This document shows positions 45,501-56,500 of a stretch of DNA of 64,000 nt, piece by piece. The stretch is from NCBI GenBank assembly GCA_015709675.1, contig CP054182.1, positions 186,001 through 250,000 on the forward strand, read 5' to 3'. The notes beneath the pieces are model-generated. The model worked only from the letters and a program-made list of their open reading frames with translations. It was not told the origin of the DNA and made no database searches. Numbering within the stretch: the first letter of the stretch is position 1; each line of letters begins with the position of its first letter. The translations under genes were made by a program, and so were the position numbers. Source of the stretch: Ignavibacteriales bacterium (lineage in GTDB: Bacteria; Bacteroidota; Ignavibacteria; Ignavibacteriales; Ignavibacteriaceae).

Positions 45501-48500
45501 ACCCGACTCATTGGTTTCATTCAGAACGCGAAGCTGAAACTCTCTTGATTCATTAAGCTGACCCAGATTCTGCAGTGACAGATTAAACACCGCGAATGAA
45601 TCCGGATGTACGTTCACTGCTATTGAATTATCAGTCAGCAGACCCATTGAGTCCCGCGCAACCGTTCCTTCTTCCCAGGGACAGGAGCTTTGCCCGCTCA
45701 CGGTCGAGAAGACCGGAGTGCCATAGACACGGTCTTTATATACATTAACCGAGAATGCGTCCCCCACATCATCATCACGAAGACTGAAGCCAACTTCGTT
45801 AATCGTTGTCACAGTTGATGATGAAGATCTGCCAGCACCAAACCCGGTTCTGAATGTAAAACCGCCTACTCCCCCGATCCCGTTTATAGTAGCGCCAACT
45901 TCAAGGCCTACACTGGCATCCACCGTCATATCAAACTCAAATATCCTCGAGTTCGTCTGCTCTGTTGATTCAATATATTCAGCCGTTGCCCCTGAACTGA
46001 ATGAGATATTTCGGGAATATTCTGCATCAGCTTTAAGTGAGTCGTTATAATCAAGAATACGCTGCCAGTCTCTTACTCCGGCTGTATCATTTATTGACTC
46101 AAGACTCGGGATAACAAAATTCTCGATATAGTCTGCCGTATATATAAAGGTGGTTGCAAAACCATTCGGAGAAACCACCAGACTGGTCTCCCTGCTGAAT
46201 CCGCAGCTTCCGTTGTATTTTAATACATCGGTTACACCGTAAATCAGATTCATTGCCCCGCCGATAAACACATCTCCGCCGTCTCCGGTTATTGCATCAT
46301 CATCCGCAGTCGAGAAATTTTCGGTCGTAGTGATTGTTGTGCTCAGCTCTGTTGCAGAGGTGCCTGTCTGCGTATAGGACATACTTGAAGTAATATCCAG
46401 TGTCAGATCAATTTCCGTGGAAACCGAATACATAAATCCTACGTCAAAACTGAAATCAGGAGCAAGTGAAAGGCGGCTGTCTAAGTCCGTTCCTGATGTA
46501 CTCTGATAATACATATTCAGTGAATTCGAAAGAGAAGTAGAATTCGAAAAATATGAATAGCTTGCGTCTCCGGGGGGGTCTCGCAGAATCAGCAGCGGTA
46601 CAGCAGGTGAGGTGGTTGTGAACGCATTGGTTCTTGGTTTAAATCCTGTTACCACCGCAAAAAGAGTATCTCCTGCAGTTCTTCCGTCTCTGTGTTCGGC
46701 GGAAATCTGAAGCCGCTTTGTATATGGTGCGATGATATTCGGATATCCGGAAATCAGAGTATCTAATGCAGCTCCGTCAATGGCTGTGAGTTCACGCAGA
46801 ATTCCTTCTTTGTCAGAGATAGCATCGTCAATCGTAATAACTGCTGTGTCAACCTCACAGATATTTGTCACTCCGTTATAGGTGTAGCTTTCATATACAC
46901 GGTACCGTACAGGTATCTTCGTGAACTGATCAAGCACAATCGTACTGCATCCTTCAGTGGGTTCCAGGCCAACAATTTCCGCCTGAAGCGGTGCATAATA
47001 GCGGTAATTTCTGATCTGGCTTGTATCACGAAGATCAATAATATCATCATTAAAAGTGATGCCTGGCTGAGCGGGATCAATTTCAACCCGGTAGCGCAAA
47101 GGGGGGAGATTCGAAATAGTAAAACTTCCGCTGCTGTTGGTTGTTATTTCTCTTGTGATACATGCACCTGACAAACTGGTCAGTTTAATAACGCTTGGGC
47201 CAATAGGAAGATCACAATCACCACCGGCAACCAGACCTGAGATTGAATAGGTTCTGGTCTGAACAAAGTTTGCGTTTGCAATAGGATCAACAATATTCCT
47301 GACAGTTATAAATGCCGGATTAAAAGTATATCCCTCCCGTACAGGCGTGAGTGTCTGAGTTGTTCCCGGTTCGAACTCGGCAATAAACTTTCCCTGATCA
47401 TTGGTAAAGATTCTGGGGTTTCCTGGTGCGCCATTAATATATATTTCAATACTGTCAGCAAAGCAGCTAGTACCCTGATGCGTAATAATACCCGAAACCG
47501 GTACTGCTGATATGTCCGTAAAGTCAATATTATTTGCCGCTGTATTGCTTGTTGAAAGTGTAACAATACGTGCAGGCGGATTAAACAATCTTCCTTCACG
47601 TACCGGGGTTACACTAAAGTTTGTGGCAGAGCCGTAATTAATTCCCTCAATGGAATAATTACCAAGCGTATCAGAAAAAGCACTGGTTTTTACCGGACCC
47701 CGGTCATCGGTGAACACAGCACCTCCCAGCACGTTGCCGTTGTTAAATGCGGGTGAAAGGTCAAACACCAGATTACCCAGCCCTTCATCAAACTTCCAGT
47801 AGGAAGCAAGACCGGGTGAGTTCGTGTTTACCGTACGGCGCATATTTCTCTTGATTTCGCTCTGCGAGAGCGCTTTCTCCCAAACCCGCATCTCGTCAAG
47901 CTGCATCTTGAAATACTTGGTAGAGTTAATGCCGCTCCTGCCGATAACAATTCTGCCGGTGCCGTTGTATTTTACTCCGTTTAATTTATAGCGTAAGAGC
48001 TGAACTGCATCACGGTAGATATATCCGGAGTCTTTTTGATAATCCTGCACCCATGCATAATGGTGCCACTGGAAATCCTCCGTAACCGCTGTTACCGCGG
48101 GTACTCCGCCATAAACACCAAGCAGGTTGCCCGGTTTGTTGAATCCGATGAATAGCTGCCGTGAAGAAAGTGCCGAGTCAGACACATTCTGCGAGAAGAT
48201 CATGCCTGAATCATTCGCGCTTCTTTTCAGCCAGAATTCAATGGTAAACGGTTTATTTGCAATATTAAGCCCATTTCCTGCATCGATATAATCATTAATG
48301 CCATCAAACTGCATTGCTTTGCCGAGGGTAGGAGTTACCGTCACTTCTACATCATGCACTGGTCTGCCAAACTGCGTTGAAATGGCACCGGTTATGATAC
48401 CGTTCGGATTAACAAACCCGATGGCCTCAGAAGGAGGGCTTTCATTGAACTCATTCACTCCTGTTACCGTATAGCGGTAAAAGGTTCCGGGATATACATT

Positions 48501-48938
48501 ATAATCAATATAATAGTTCTGTGTTGCAGGAAGCGTAGCAAGAAGACTGCCGTCACGGTAAACTTTAAAGTAATCATTGTCAGCCGGGGGGCTCAGGATG
48601 TCAAATTCCCAGCTTACTTCAATTCTGTTCGGGAATTCTCCCTGCGATACCGTTAGCTCTGCTTTATTTGGGGGCAGGAGATAGAAGCTCCAGTAACCCA
48701 TTGAGATCGAACGGTCGGAACCAAACGTATTCCCCACAACCGCCTGTCCGAGCGATACCTGTACATTACGAAGGCCGTTTGTCGGGGCGGTCGGCGTAAA
48801 GCCGTATAACTGTACCGCGTTGGTCAGTTTAATTTCATCCTGCGGATATATATCCATTATTCCTGTCAGCAGGAATAGCATAATAACCTGCCACAAGGGG
48901 AGGATACCTCCGCCTTTGTATAAAAATATTTTATTCAT
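42543..48938 (-). CDS. Giant LamG-containing T9SS surface protein (cassette copy 1)
   Basis: A protein of about 2131 residues. The ATG at 48938 with AGGGG upstream is preferred to an adjacent GTG. After an N-terminal hydrophobic segment come a fibronectin-like domain (about 85-175), a concanavalin/LamG-like domain (about 210-385: FTIEFWLKRS, MRVWEKALSQSEI), several carboxypeptidase-regulatory-like units (about 415-640), a serine/threonine-rich beta region (about 820-1050), Ig-like strands including a Big_5-like FTEQISCESV block, one W-x-V-N-P module (about 1613-1720), two WNW motifs (GWNWVSFN, GWNWIGYIP), a second W module (about 1917-2030) and a T9SS signal (YILEQNYPNPFNPSTNIRFG). It is colinear with the protein at 50556-56981. 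The small secreted gene upstream is 10 bases away, so both are one operon. Confidence 0.85.
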   Translation of the reverse strand: MNKIFLYKGGGILPLWQVIMLFLLTGIMDIYPQDEIKLTNAVQLYGFTPTAPTNGLRNVQVSLGQAVVGNTFGSDRSISMGYWSFYLLPPNKAELTVSQGEFPNRIEVSWEFDILSPPADNDYFKVYRDGSLLATLPATQNYYIDYNVYPGTFYRYTVTGVNEFNESPPSEAIGFVNPNGIITGAISTQFGRPVHDVEVTVTPTLGKAMQFDGINDYIDAGNGLNIANKPFTIEFWLKRSANDSGMIFSQNVSDSALSSRQLFIGFNKPGNLLGVYGGVPAVTAVTEDFQWHHYAWVQDYQKDSGYIYRDAVQLLRYKLNGVKYNGTGRIVIGRSGINSTKYFKMQLDEMRVWEKALSQSEIKRNMRRTVNTNSPGLASYWKFDEGLGNLVFDLSPAFNNGNVLGGAVFTDDRGPVKTSAFSDTLGNYSIEGINYGSATNFSVTPVREGRLFNPPARIVTLSTSNTAANNIDFTDISAVPVSGIITHQGTSCFADSIEIYINGAPGNPRIFTNDQGKFIAEFEPGTTQTLTPVREGYTFNPAFITVRNIVDPIANANFVQTRTYSISGLVAGGDCDLPIGPSVIKLTSLSGACITREITTNSSGSFTISNLPPLRYRVEIDPAQPGITFNDDIIDLRDTSQIRNYRYYAPLQAEIVGLEPTEGCSTIVLDQFTKIPVRYRVYESYTYNGVTNICEVDTAVITIDDAISDKEGILRELTAIDGAALDTLISGYPNIIAPYTKRLQISAEHRDGRTAGDTLFAVVTGFKPRTNAFTTTSPAVPLLILRDPPGDASYSYFSNSTSLSNSLNMYYQSTSGTDLDSRLSLAPDFSFDVGFMYSVSTEIDLTLDITSSMSYTQTGTSATELSTTITTTENFSTADDDAITGDGGDVFIGGAMNLIYGVTDVLKYNGSCGFSRETSLVVSPNGFATTFIYTADYIENFVIPSLESINDTAGVRDWQRILDYNDSLKADAEYSRNISFSSGATAEYIESTEQTNSRIFEFDMTVDASVGLEVGATINGIGGVGGFTFRTGFGAGRSSSSTVTTINEVGFSLRDDDVGDAFSVNVYKDRVYGTPVFSTVSGQSSCPWEEGTVARDSMGLLTDNSIAVNVHPDSFAVFNLSLQNLGQLNESREFQLRVLNETNESGAVIAVNGIVLQGGLNFTVQPMSQVNAVLTVKRGPQAYIYENIGIVLTSPCEWDANAGQDLSIADTLFISVRFLEPCSEIAIDEPEPNWLINRENADDFTVKLWKYNRGNPSLQEVVLRYRQVPELAPSSGRKNLLNEEGEMKSERIFKSSPLASMRYQKVIDYSSTDRYSILRNNPDYASLFASPQNSTESWTVIATIPRDSLPLLQDYVIVPFDTEGLSDGSYELQALAVCAGNTLSGTSALVQGIIDKTSPAVLGQPKPVNGVLGANDEISVTFTEQISCESVNAVDNLMLINTQTGQMVDFNYSCNGQTIVITPNVQNRFIENRVLKAVVKRVRDMNGNILRVPFGTEYRDSVAWEFLVDRNPVRWSGGEVEVVKFADEIADIQRQLLNEGGTAYPYTITNFPNWMSLTPVTGTVQTQGAVTVNFRFGNMIAPGTYEDTVYASTLNGDEPMIVKLRVLCRPPQWSVNPAMYEYSMNITARLYVDTTLSNDIYDRVAVYAGTQLRGAAAVTRLNNTSEYRVFLTIYSNQTQGEALTFRVWDASSCTEYGQILESFTFKSDTLLGNIANPVRLTATSQIIQQYPLSAGWNWVSFNTVSASMRLNDLLGGVSHANGDNFKTQSAFSQYSGSLQNWFGTLDTLDLETYYLWKRTTPAQFLKTGYAVRPDQRPIMIDSGWNWIGYIPQFSLPVNEALRTLNPKDGDVIKSQFQFAIYDQNFGWFGDLQFMIPQIGYLLRLDSRDTLLYPQDPPVGTQPAAPVPQYVRQVPASPDWIVDASRYETSMNIIAAPDAAWGDTASVYPVAGLFSGNECRGFARTSGFGQDKKPIYLITVYGSAGSSDTLELRLLDEATGAVRIANLSIIYTANSVAGSLQNPLIIHSPLSSAEDMTGLPAEYILEQNYPNPFNPSTNIRFGLPEAGDVEVSIYNIMGEKVRGLVKEYKQAGYYTVSWNARNENGEMLPTGIYFTVMKSGSFTQTRKIVFLK

Positions 48939-48951
48939 CACAGTGCCCCTT

Positions 48952-50259
48952 TTACTGCCCTAACGGGGTAATAATAACCGTCCAGGCAACTGCCGCTCCT
49001 GTTGATGTAAGGAGTGTTACTGAGATATTCTCACCTTTTTTTGCGGGAAAACTGATGCTCTGAGCATCTCCCTCTCCAAGATTCCACCGGTTGAATGCAA
49101 TGGTCTCCCCGGGTATATATGCCCGCAATTCCACAGTATGATTTGAAGCATTTGTTTTTTGCGCTATCGCATTTACAATTACATCAGTAGCCGGTGTTCC
49201 CGAATAAAGAACCTGATATCCGGTTGTTAGTGTTCCTTTAGTAATTGCCCTGGTTCCAAAAAGTTCAACGGTTCCATGCACATCAAGTTTTGCGTTTGGT
49301 GTTGTTGTTCCAATTCCCACATTTCCGGTTGATCCTTCAATCACCATTCTGCTGACCGAACCCGGGGTTACAAAGTTCAGTTTTGCCCCAGGCTCGTTAT
49401 CAAAGTGGAGTACAAAATCATTCTTGGTTGCATCCGTGCCGCCGCGGGAGATAAAATAATCATCCGAATTTAAAGCGCCGGTAAGGGTAGTCGCTAATCT
49501 GAGACCAAAGCCCCAGGTCGAAGTGTTTATAATTAACGGTGTATTTAATCCGGTTTCAATTCCCCTGTTGCTGTTTACTTCAAGTAAATTAGCCGCAGTT
49601 GTTGAACCGCCCGGCCTTAAAATAAGACGGTCTCCGTTCCCGGCCAGCCAGCTCTGCTGAACAAGCGGTTTAGCATAAACATCAAATATACCGGCCCCAT
49701 ACTCGCTGAACCTCATTCTGTTTCTGAGAGTAACTGAGTCCTGCACCGAAAGATATGTGCCCGCCTGAATATTACCTGTTGCGCGGATATTGCCGCTTAC
49801 ATCAAGTTTTTGAGATGGATTAAGTGTCCCGATTCCAACATTGCCGCTACCGCCGAAAACGTTTTCACTTCCGCGGAGGGCAAGTGCATAAGGAGCTGCT
49901 GTAAGTTCTATACGAGGCGCAAGTTCTGCCCCCTGTCCTGTTACGGTTATACCCACCCAGTATTGCTGCGTAAAATTAACTGATGTCGGGATCGCCGTAA
50001 CCGAGCCCAGCTTTGCGGTAAAGACACCATTTTGAACTGCAACCCCGGACTGTGTCTCCTGCCATACAGCGGTTCCGCCGGTTGCTGCCGTATATAAAGC
50101 AAATCTTAAAGAATAATTGCCATCGGCGACTGCTTTGTTTTGCTGATCTCTCAGCGTTCCCTGAATTACCAAACCTGTTGAATTGATCTGTGCATGTATT
50201 TCAACCATAAAACATGCAACCAGCAAAAGCATCCGCAAAAATGACAGTGTATTCTTCAT
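48952..50259 (-). CDS. Secreted tail-fibre-like protein (cassette copy 1)
   Basis: A 435-residue exported protein (signal LRMLLLVACFMVEIHAQ). Residues about 25-130 form a beta domain: LVIQGTLRDQQNKAVADGNY, LRFALYTAATGGTAVWQE, QYWVGITVTG and PRIELTAAPYALALRG. Then come GNVGIGTLNPSQKLDVSGNI repeats typical of trimeric phage tail-fibre and autotransporter-stalk proteins (a second copy is GNVGIGTTTPNAKLDVHG), and a C-terminal beta domain. There is no T9SS signal, so it may be exported another way or held by its giant partner. The first 150 residues match the protein at 57015-57974; the C-terminal halves differ. It lies 10 bases upstream of the 2132-residue gene. AAGGA precedes the ATG. Confidence 0.78.
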   Translation of the reverse strand: MKNTLSFLRMLLLVACFMVEIHAQINSTGLVIQGTLRDQQNKAVADGNYSLRFALYTAATGGTAVWQETQSGVAVQNGVFTAKLGSVTAIPTSVNFTQQYWVGITVTGQGAELAPRIELTAAPYALALRGSENVFGGSGNVGIGTLNPSQKLDVSGNIRATGNIQAGTYLSVQDSVTLRNRMRFSEYGAGIFDVYAKPLVQQSWLAGNGDRLILRPGGSTTAANLLEVNSNRGIETGLNTPLIINTSTWGFGLRLATTLTGALNSDDYFISRGGTDATKNDFVLHFDNEPGAKLNFVTPGSVSRMVIEGSTGNVGIGTTTPNAKLDVHGTVELFGTRAITKGTLTTGYQVLYSGTPATDVIVNAIAQKTNASNHTVELRAYIPGETIAFNRWNLGEGDAQSISFPAKKGENISVTLLTSTGAAVAWTVIITPLGQ

Positions 50260-50514
50260 TGTTTATTCCTTATATATAGATATTAAAATTTCAGTCCGGC
50301 AAAATAAGGTGTTTTGCCTTTTCTGTTTTTGGTATGCATCACATCAGGAAAGAGGGGAGGAAGTCAGAAGGCATCACACACACAAATGCTTCCGACCCGG
50401 CAGGGCGAGAGAGGCGGTATATAAATTCCGCCGGATATCTCAGGCCTGGCTACGGTTTCCGTCCCTGTTCTCTTCCTTATTGATAATTAAAAAAGCGTAA
50501 TTCCTCAAAAGCCA

Positions 50515-50543
50515 GCCCCTCCTGCCGCGTGAGCAGGAGGGGC
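50515..50543 (-). terminator. Strong terminator after the 2141-residue T9SS protein gene
   Basis: Perfect 11-bp stem GCCCCTCCTGC / GCAGGAGGGGC with a 7-base loop; on the minus strand TGGCTTTT follows. It lies 13 bases after the stop at 50556 and separates the two duplicated cassettes. Confidence 0.85.
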
Positions 50544-50555
50544 GCGGTTTAAATT

Positions 50556-53500
50556 TTATTTCAGGAAAACAATCTTTTTGGTAAAGCTTCTCTCACCTGC
50601 TTTCAGTGTGTAGAGATAAATACCGCTCGGCACATATTCGCCGTGATTGTTTTTGCCATCCCATACTGCCTGATGATATCCGGCATTTTTTCTTCCGGCA
50701 TCAAGCAGACGGACCGCCTCACCCATGATGTTATATATCGTCAGACTGATCTCCGCCTCTTCCGGCAGTCCGAATCTGATTATGGTAGTCGGATTAAACG
50801 GATTCGGATAATTCTGATCGAGTGAATACTCGGCCGGAATACCGGACATATCATCAGCCGAAGAAAGAACCGGGGTGAGTATCATCGGCTGTTCAATAGT
50901 CCCGATCACTCCGTCAGCCGTAAACTGAACTCCGGTACCAAGATCTATTACCTGATCCGATGACTCTCTCCAGAGCATCATATTCAGGAATTCACCGCTG
51001 GCCTGATTGGCATATCCGGTAAGGAAGATATACATCTCCTTCTTTCCGGGAATTACCACTGGGTAAGCCAGACCGCGGCACTCCTCACCGGCAAAGAGCG
51101 CTATCATATCACCTGTTCTCAGGGAATCCGCATAATCTCCGCCAACTTTTGCAATGATGCTCATTGTATGCTGATACTGCGCCCGGTCAAGCGTCCAGAG
51201 CGGCTGAGAGGGGATAACTCCCGGCAGTATATCCGGCTCTGAAATATTGTTCTGCTGACCGCTTACACGGGGATAAATAAGGGTGCCTGCATTTGCCATT
51301 TTAATCAGATAGCCCTGTCTTGGCCTCATGAACTGCAGACTTCCTATCCATCCGATTCCCTGCGCATAGACCGAGAATGCCGTCTGGCTCTTGATGATAT
51401 CGCCGTCAGATGCCTGCAGACTTGCCAGCGCCTGGTTTATCTGCATATCCGCGTTTGGTGTATATCCGATCCATGACCATCCTTGCGCAAGGCGGAGTGT
51501 GTCAGTCAAAGGATCAATCGCGTATCCGGTACGCCGGAGTGTATCACGCTGCGCAAGACGAATCATATACAGTGATTTATTATTCAGGGTTGTAAGCCCG
51601 CCGACCCAGCCATAGCCTGCTGCAGGAGAGTACTGGCTGAAGAGTGTCTGCTCTTTTATCATATCAAGATGCGTAGGGCTCAGTGAAGCAAGCACGGTAT
51701 TTATGCTCATGTCTGCTGATTTGGTGTTCAGGGAGAACCAGGTCCATCCTGCATTGAATGAATAATCCTCAATTATCTGGCGTGTTGCAGTCATTTTAAC
51801 CGGCATCTGATAACTTCCGATAACGGTATCTGCCTTAAAGGTGAAGGTTTCCATTATCTGTCCGTATTCCGTACACTCAGAAGCATCCCACACCCTGAAT
51901 GTAAGTTCTTCGTAGTAAGGAGAATTACTGTACACGGTTATAAAGGCAAGATGTCTGTTTATTGCCTGTATATACTGCAGTTCCGCGGTACCGCGGAGTT
52001 CATTGCCGGAAAATGCAGCAATTCTGTCATAACGGTCTTTCGACAAGGTTGTATCTATATACAGTTCAGTTATCATATTCATATTGAATTCATAAGCTGC
52101 ACTGTTAAAGCTCCACTGGGGCGGACGGCAAAGCACTCTCAGACGGACAATAAGCGGCTCATTACCGTTAATCGTCTGCGCATAGATGGTATCTTCATAA
52201 ATTCCGGCAGGAATATCCTGCCCAAAGCGGAATCCAATGGTAGTACTGCTCTGAATCTGTACCGTTCCGGAAATAATTGTAGGCATCAGCCATGAAGGAA
52301 GATCGGTAATGGTAAACGGCTGATTAAACGAACCCGTATTCTGCAGAGTACGCTGCATGTCAACGGTTTCATCGAGATACTTTACCACATCAATCTCACC
52401 GCCGGTCCAGCGCACCGGATTTCTGTCCACCAGAAATTCCCATCCCAGAGAATCGATATAGGTTGTTCCTAATGTCACGCGCATGATGTTGCCGTTTTTA
52501 TCTTTGATCCGTTTTACAACCGCTTTCAGGGTTTTATTCTCAAACGGAGCATAGCTTCCCTGAGGCGTGATTAACAGTTCCGATCCGTTGCATGAAAAAT
52601 CAAAGAGAACAGGAGTACCGGTTTGTGTATAGATCAGCTCAATATTGTCAAGCGGATCTATGGTAGCACAGGATATATCTTCAGTGAAGGTAACTTTAAT
52701 CTGATCATCGGCATTCAGAACCGCGTCAACCGGTTCAGGCAATCCGAGAATTTCAGGTCTGGTTCTGTCAATTATGCCGGAAATCGCTGCTGAGACTCCG
52801 TCGGTATTGCCGAGACCGCAGACAGCAACCGCTCGTATTTCATAACTGCCATCTGCCTCACCCATAAGTTCCCAACGCAGATTATGATACTCTGGCCCGA
52901 GTGAATCTTTAAGTATGGTCGCAAAGGTGAACCATGGTGTCGGGTCATCTCCCACAGGCGCAGAAGGTGCAATACCTTTGTCTGATATCAGATCAAGTAT
53001 ATGGTCATATGATACCTGATCATAGTCCATAATATCTCCTGAAGGCATACGCAGGGTTGCAAGCACCGATGAGATATATGCATTGCGCTCATCATTGCTT
53101 TCAAATACCGGGGTTTTATTTTCTACAGGACTATTGGACGCGCTCATTCTGCGGTACTGAACTTCTATTCTCTGAAGGTCAGGATCGTTTTTGTCATAGC
53201 CAAAAAGTCTTACGTCCAAACCATTTCCGCTGCTGCTGTTTATCAGCCAGTTTGGCGCAGGCTGATCTATCGCAACCTGTGTACAGGGTTCTTTGAAATA
53301 AACATCAAAATCCAGCTGTTCATAAATTGCCAGATTTCCGACGCCCTGATACCGGTCAAACTCACAGGGTGAGGTAAGTATTACACTAATATCCTCATAA
53401 ACATACGCCTGAGGACCTCGCGTAATAGTCAAGACCGCCTGAACAGACTGTCCCGGACCAATATTAAAATTGATACCCTGTTCAATAATAATACCGTTAA

Positions 53501-56500
53501 CCGCTACAACTGCACCGTTCGGATTTGATTCATTCAAAACCCGCATATAGTATTCTCTCGTTTCAGCGGAATTTTCATTTCCGATATTGATAAGAAATAC
53601 AGCCGGTTCATTCGGGTCAACATTTACTGCAGTTGTTCCGGTTGATCCTGCCTGAAGGCGCGGAATATCTCTTGCCTGAGTCCCTTCTTCCCAAGGGCAT
53701 GAAGTAGTACCAGCAACAGTCTCGAATACAGGTGTGCCAAACACCTGATCTTTGAATATATCAACCGTTAATGCATCGCCCGGATCATCGTCCCGAAGAC
53801 TGTAACCAACGGTATTAGCTGAAGTTGTCGTGGTAATCCGGGATCCTCCATAGGACATTCCGGTTTTGATTTCAAATCCGCTTACCGTCCCTGCTCCATT
53901 GAAAGTTACACCAACTGATCCGCCAAAAGAATAGTCAATAGTGAGATCAAATTCGAAAATTTTGGTTTCCGTATTAACAGTCGTCTGCTGATATTCGGCA
54001 GTTGAACCGGCACTGAAAGAAATGTTTCTTTCAAACTCAGCCTGGGCTTTTAACGTATCATTATAGGCGAGTATTTTCTTCCAGTGATTTGCCTCCTTTA
54101 CTAATGTATCCACACCCATTAAACGCGGAATCAGAACATTTTCAATATAATTAGTAGTATATATATAAGTAGTATTGAAACCTGTAGGCGCGAATGTTAA
54201 GGTCTGTGATTTCTGCAAAAGACAGGAATCCTGCTGAAACGTGAGAAGATCCGTAAGAGCATAGGTAAAGTTCAATGCAGCTCCCATTATGACATCACCT
54301 TCTTCGCCTACAATTCCCTGATCTTCATCAGTTCTGAAAACCTCAGAAACTGTCAGTTCAGTCTCAAGCTCAGTAGAATTGGTACTGGTATAAGTATATG
54401 AAACATCTGTTGTAAAATCAAGCGTGTTATCCTGCTCAACTTTTGTGCTTCCAAAGATAAATCCAATTTCTGTCTCAAAATCCGGAGCAAGTGAGAGGAC
54501 ATGGCTATATGATTTCGTGGCTCTGTCCTGAGCAAATAAGCTCCAGTTGTATTTTGTTGTCGTTTCCTGGGACACAAAAGAATAGCTGCCGTCTCCCGGG
54601 GGATCGCGTAAAATCATCAGCGGCAATGCCGGCGATACCGTAACAAAGGACCCAGTCTGTGGTTTATATCCAGTTATAATACCCTGATACACTGTATCAG
54701 TGCTGCGTCCGTCTCTATGCTCAGCAACAATTTCGAAAGTTTTTTTGAAATCACCCAGAACATTCGGATAACCGGTTACGATCGTGTCAATGATGCTGCC
54801 TCCCACAACCCGCAATTCATACGGCGAGTTTTGTCTGTCACCAAACCCGTCTTTTATCGTTACAATCGCGGTATCAACCGGACATCTGCCGGTAACCTGG
54901 CCGTTGTAAGTATACTCTTCAAAAACCTTATAGGTCAGAGCATAGTCAACAAACTGATCAAGCAGAGGCACACCAAAGCAGTCATTTACAGGGGGAAGTC
55001 CGGTTACTTCAACTGTTATATCTGCATAATAACGGTAATTTTTCTCAACACTGCCATTCCGCAGATCAATTGTATCAGATTTAGCTGTCCAATTAGGATT
55101 TTCAGGATCAATAAATACCCTGTAACGCACAGGAGAAAGACCATAAAACGCAAAACTTCCGGTCATATCGGTTACCAGTGTATCCGTAAAACAGATCTGG
55201 TTGTTTCCAATGCCTTCAAGGATAATCTGAACCGGTCCTATGGGCAGATCACAATTTCCACCGCCGACTTTTCCGCGGAAGCTATAGTTGGTGGTCTGCT
55301 GAAATACTTCACCGGCAATAGGATCAACAACATTCTGGTATTCGCGGAAGGCAGGGGCAAAAGTGAAGCCGGTTCTTCGGGGAGAAACACGATTTGAGGA
55401 ACCGGGTTCAAACTCAAGTATATACTTGCCCTCTGCATTGGTAAATGTTGCCGGCACTGTGCTTTCACCATTAACCAGAATTTCAACACTGTCTGCGTAA
55501 CAGCCGTTTAAATGCCGGACAAATCCGCTCACAGGCACCTGAGAGATATCAGTGTAATCTATATTATTTGCGGCAGTGTTACTGCTTGAGAGTGTAACAA
55601 TACGCGTCGGGGGCGAAAAAATTCTTCCCTCGCGTACTGGCGTGACACTGAAGTTTGTGCTGGAACCGTAATTAATACCTTCAATAACAAAGTTGCCATT
55701 CAGATCTGAGAATGCACTTGTGCGTATCGGTGAGCGGTCATCAGAGAATACACCGTTGAAAGAATTTATCAGTATGCCGTTATTTGTATTGGGTGAAAGG
55801 TCAAATACCATAAGACCCACACCCTCATCAAATTTCCAGTAGGCAGCCAGATTTTCTGAGTTGGTATTTACCGTTCTTCTCATGTTTCTTACAATAAGAT
55901 CATTGCTGCGAGCCGTTGTCCAGACACGCATTTCGTCAAAGATGAAGTTATTGCTCCCGACCCCTTTACCAAGCCAGACCTGCCCGCCCGCTGAAGTATA
56001 TTGCTGATTCTGTGCTGTTGCTCCGCTTCCGGCAAGTTTACCATTAATATAAACAGAGCGCTTCCGTATCTGATCATCATAGACAAAAGCATAGTGGTGC
56101 CACTGATCAAGCGCGGAAGTATCAGTAACGGCGAGGAAATCTGTTGAGGAAAATCCAAAAACCAATTGTGTGGCGCCGGCATAGCCAATGGTTAGCTGGG
56201 GAGTTCCTGCTGCGCCAAGAGGATTCTGAATAAAGAGGGAGACGTTCGGAGAAGGATTCTGCGGACGTTTCAGCCAGTACTCAACGGTGAATGATTTGTT
56301 GCCAAGATCCAGATTATATCCGGCATCAACATATCTGGCATCACTGTTAAAACGCAGAGCCTTACCAAGTGTCGGAGATACGCCGACTTCAACATCATAT
56401 ACCGGTCTTCCGAACTGGGTGGTTATTGCTCCTGTGATAGTCCCGTTAGGATTAATAAAGCCGGCACTTCCTCCGCGGTACGACCAGCCAAACTCATTTC

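Noticed and set aside
54717-55397. Plus-strand open frame of 226 codons
   Set aside because: It lies inside the giant T9SS gene on the other strand, and its composition is that of a complementary-frame shadow.
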